Shown here piece by piece: positions 63,930 through 64,000 of a stretch of DNA of 64,000 bases. How positions within the stretch are numbered: position 1 is the stretch's first letter; each line of letters opens with the position of its first letter. The position numbers were made by a program, and so were the translations under genes. This stretch comes from CAWKMN01 sp963850765. Lineage in GTDB: Bacteria > Chloroflexota > Anaerolineae > Aggregatilineales > Aggregatilineaceae. Below the pieces are notes generated by a model. That model made no database searches. It saw nothing but the letters and a program-made list of their open reading frames with translations, and was not told where the DNA came from. The stretch is from NCBI GenBank assembly GCA_963850765.1, contig CAWKMN010000005.1:106527-170526 (forward strand). Direction: 5' to 3'.

Positions 63930-64000
63930 GAGATCAGTTATTAGTTCTTGGTTTTTGGTGATTAGTTCTGGCTTGAAGCGGCGGACCGTTTGATCAGTGA
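63930..64000. repeat. Type-C element cut by the window end
   Basis: TTATTAGTTCTTGGTTTTTGG and ATTAGTTCTGGCTTG are the left arm of an element like the one at 29098; its right arm would lie beyond the window. Confidence 0.6.

Overview
The window is GC-rich (roughly 60-65% by eye) chromosomal DNA that reads like a filamentous or free-living member of the Chloroflexota (Anaerolineae-like). I infer this from protein style (many secreted beta-repeat, SH3 and cytochrome proteins, BMP-type ABC uptake, a RodA with an unusual loop, MinCDE) and from the dense hairpin repeats between genes; no rRNA is present, so placement is tentative. There is no phage, integrase, transposase or CRISPR array.

Layout. 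1-12.6 kb: M3 peptidase (cut by the window edge), CNNM/CorC membrane protein, aldehyde dehydrogenase, frameshifted SDR, URO-D-like methyltransferase, TauE exporter, DinB protein, bacterial eRF1-like protein, RodA. 12.7-17.4 kb: glutaminyl- and glutamyl-tRNA synthetases with a PIN-domain toxin-antitoxin pair between them. 17.5-26 kb: membrane and lipid genes (phosphatidylcholine-synthase-like, DedA, Yip1-like, DegV, a double HhH protein, MFS, a GT39-like mannosyltransferase). 26-31 kb: malate dehydrogenase, two phosphatases, ATP-type PEP carboxykinase. 31-37.6 kb: secreted protein, Ogt, two ORFans, a badly frameshifted DUF255 thioredoxin-fold gene, OsmC, Uma2. 37.6-48.2 kb: one co-directed minus-strand locus, GntR regulator, BMP binding protein, ABC ATPase, CheY-like receiver, two permeases, isochorismatase-like hydrolase, PfkB kinase, nucleoside phosphorylase and aldehyde dehydrogenase, which looks like a nucleoside import and salvage locus. 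48.6-57 kb: envelope and secreted proteins (L,D-transpeptidase, beta-propeller/SH3, PPC-like repeats, three c-type cytochromes sharing one C-terminal haem module) and a tRNA-Gln(CTG). 57.4-64 kb: pyruvate phosphate dikinase, an orphan binding protein, and minC-minD-minE.

Two features cut across the annotation. First, intergenic spaces carry at least four families of palindromic elements (called A, B, C and D here), in places nested inside one another, and some sit where terminators should be. Second, sixteen single-base frame breaks interrupt otherwise well-conserved genes, twelve of them between 34.3 and 42.3 kb; this looks more like local base-calling or assembly error than gene decay. No clearly unprecedented system was found. 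The best leads are the nucleoside locus with an embedded receiver and a zinc-ribbon permease, the RodA calcium-loop insertion, the haem-module expansion, and the nested repeats.
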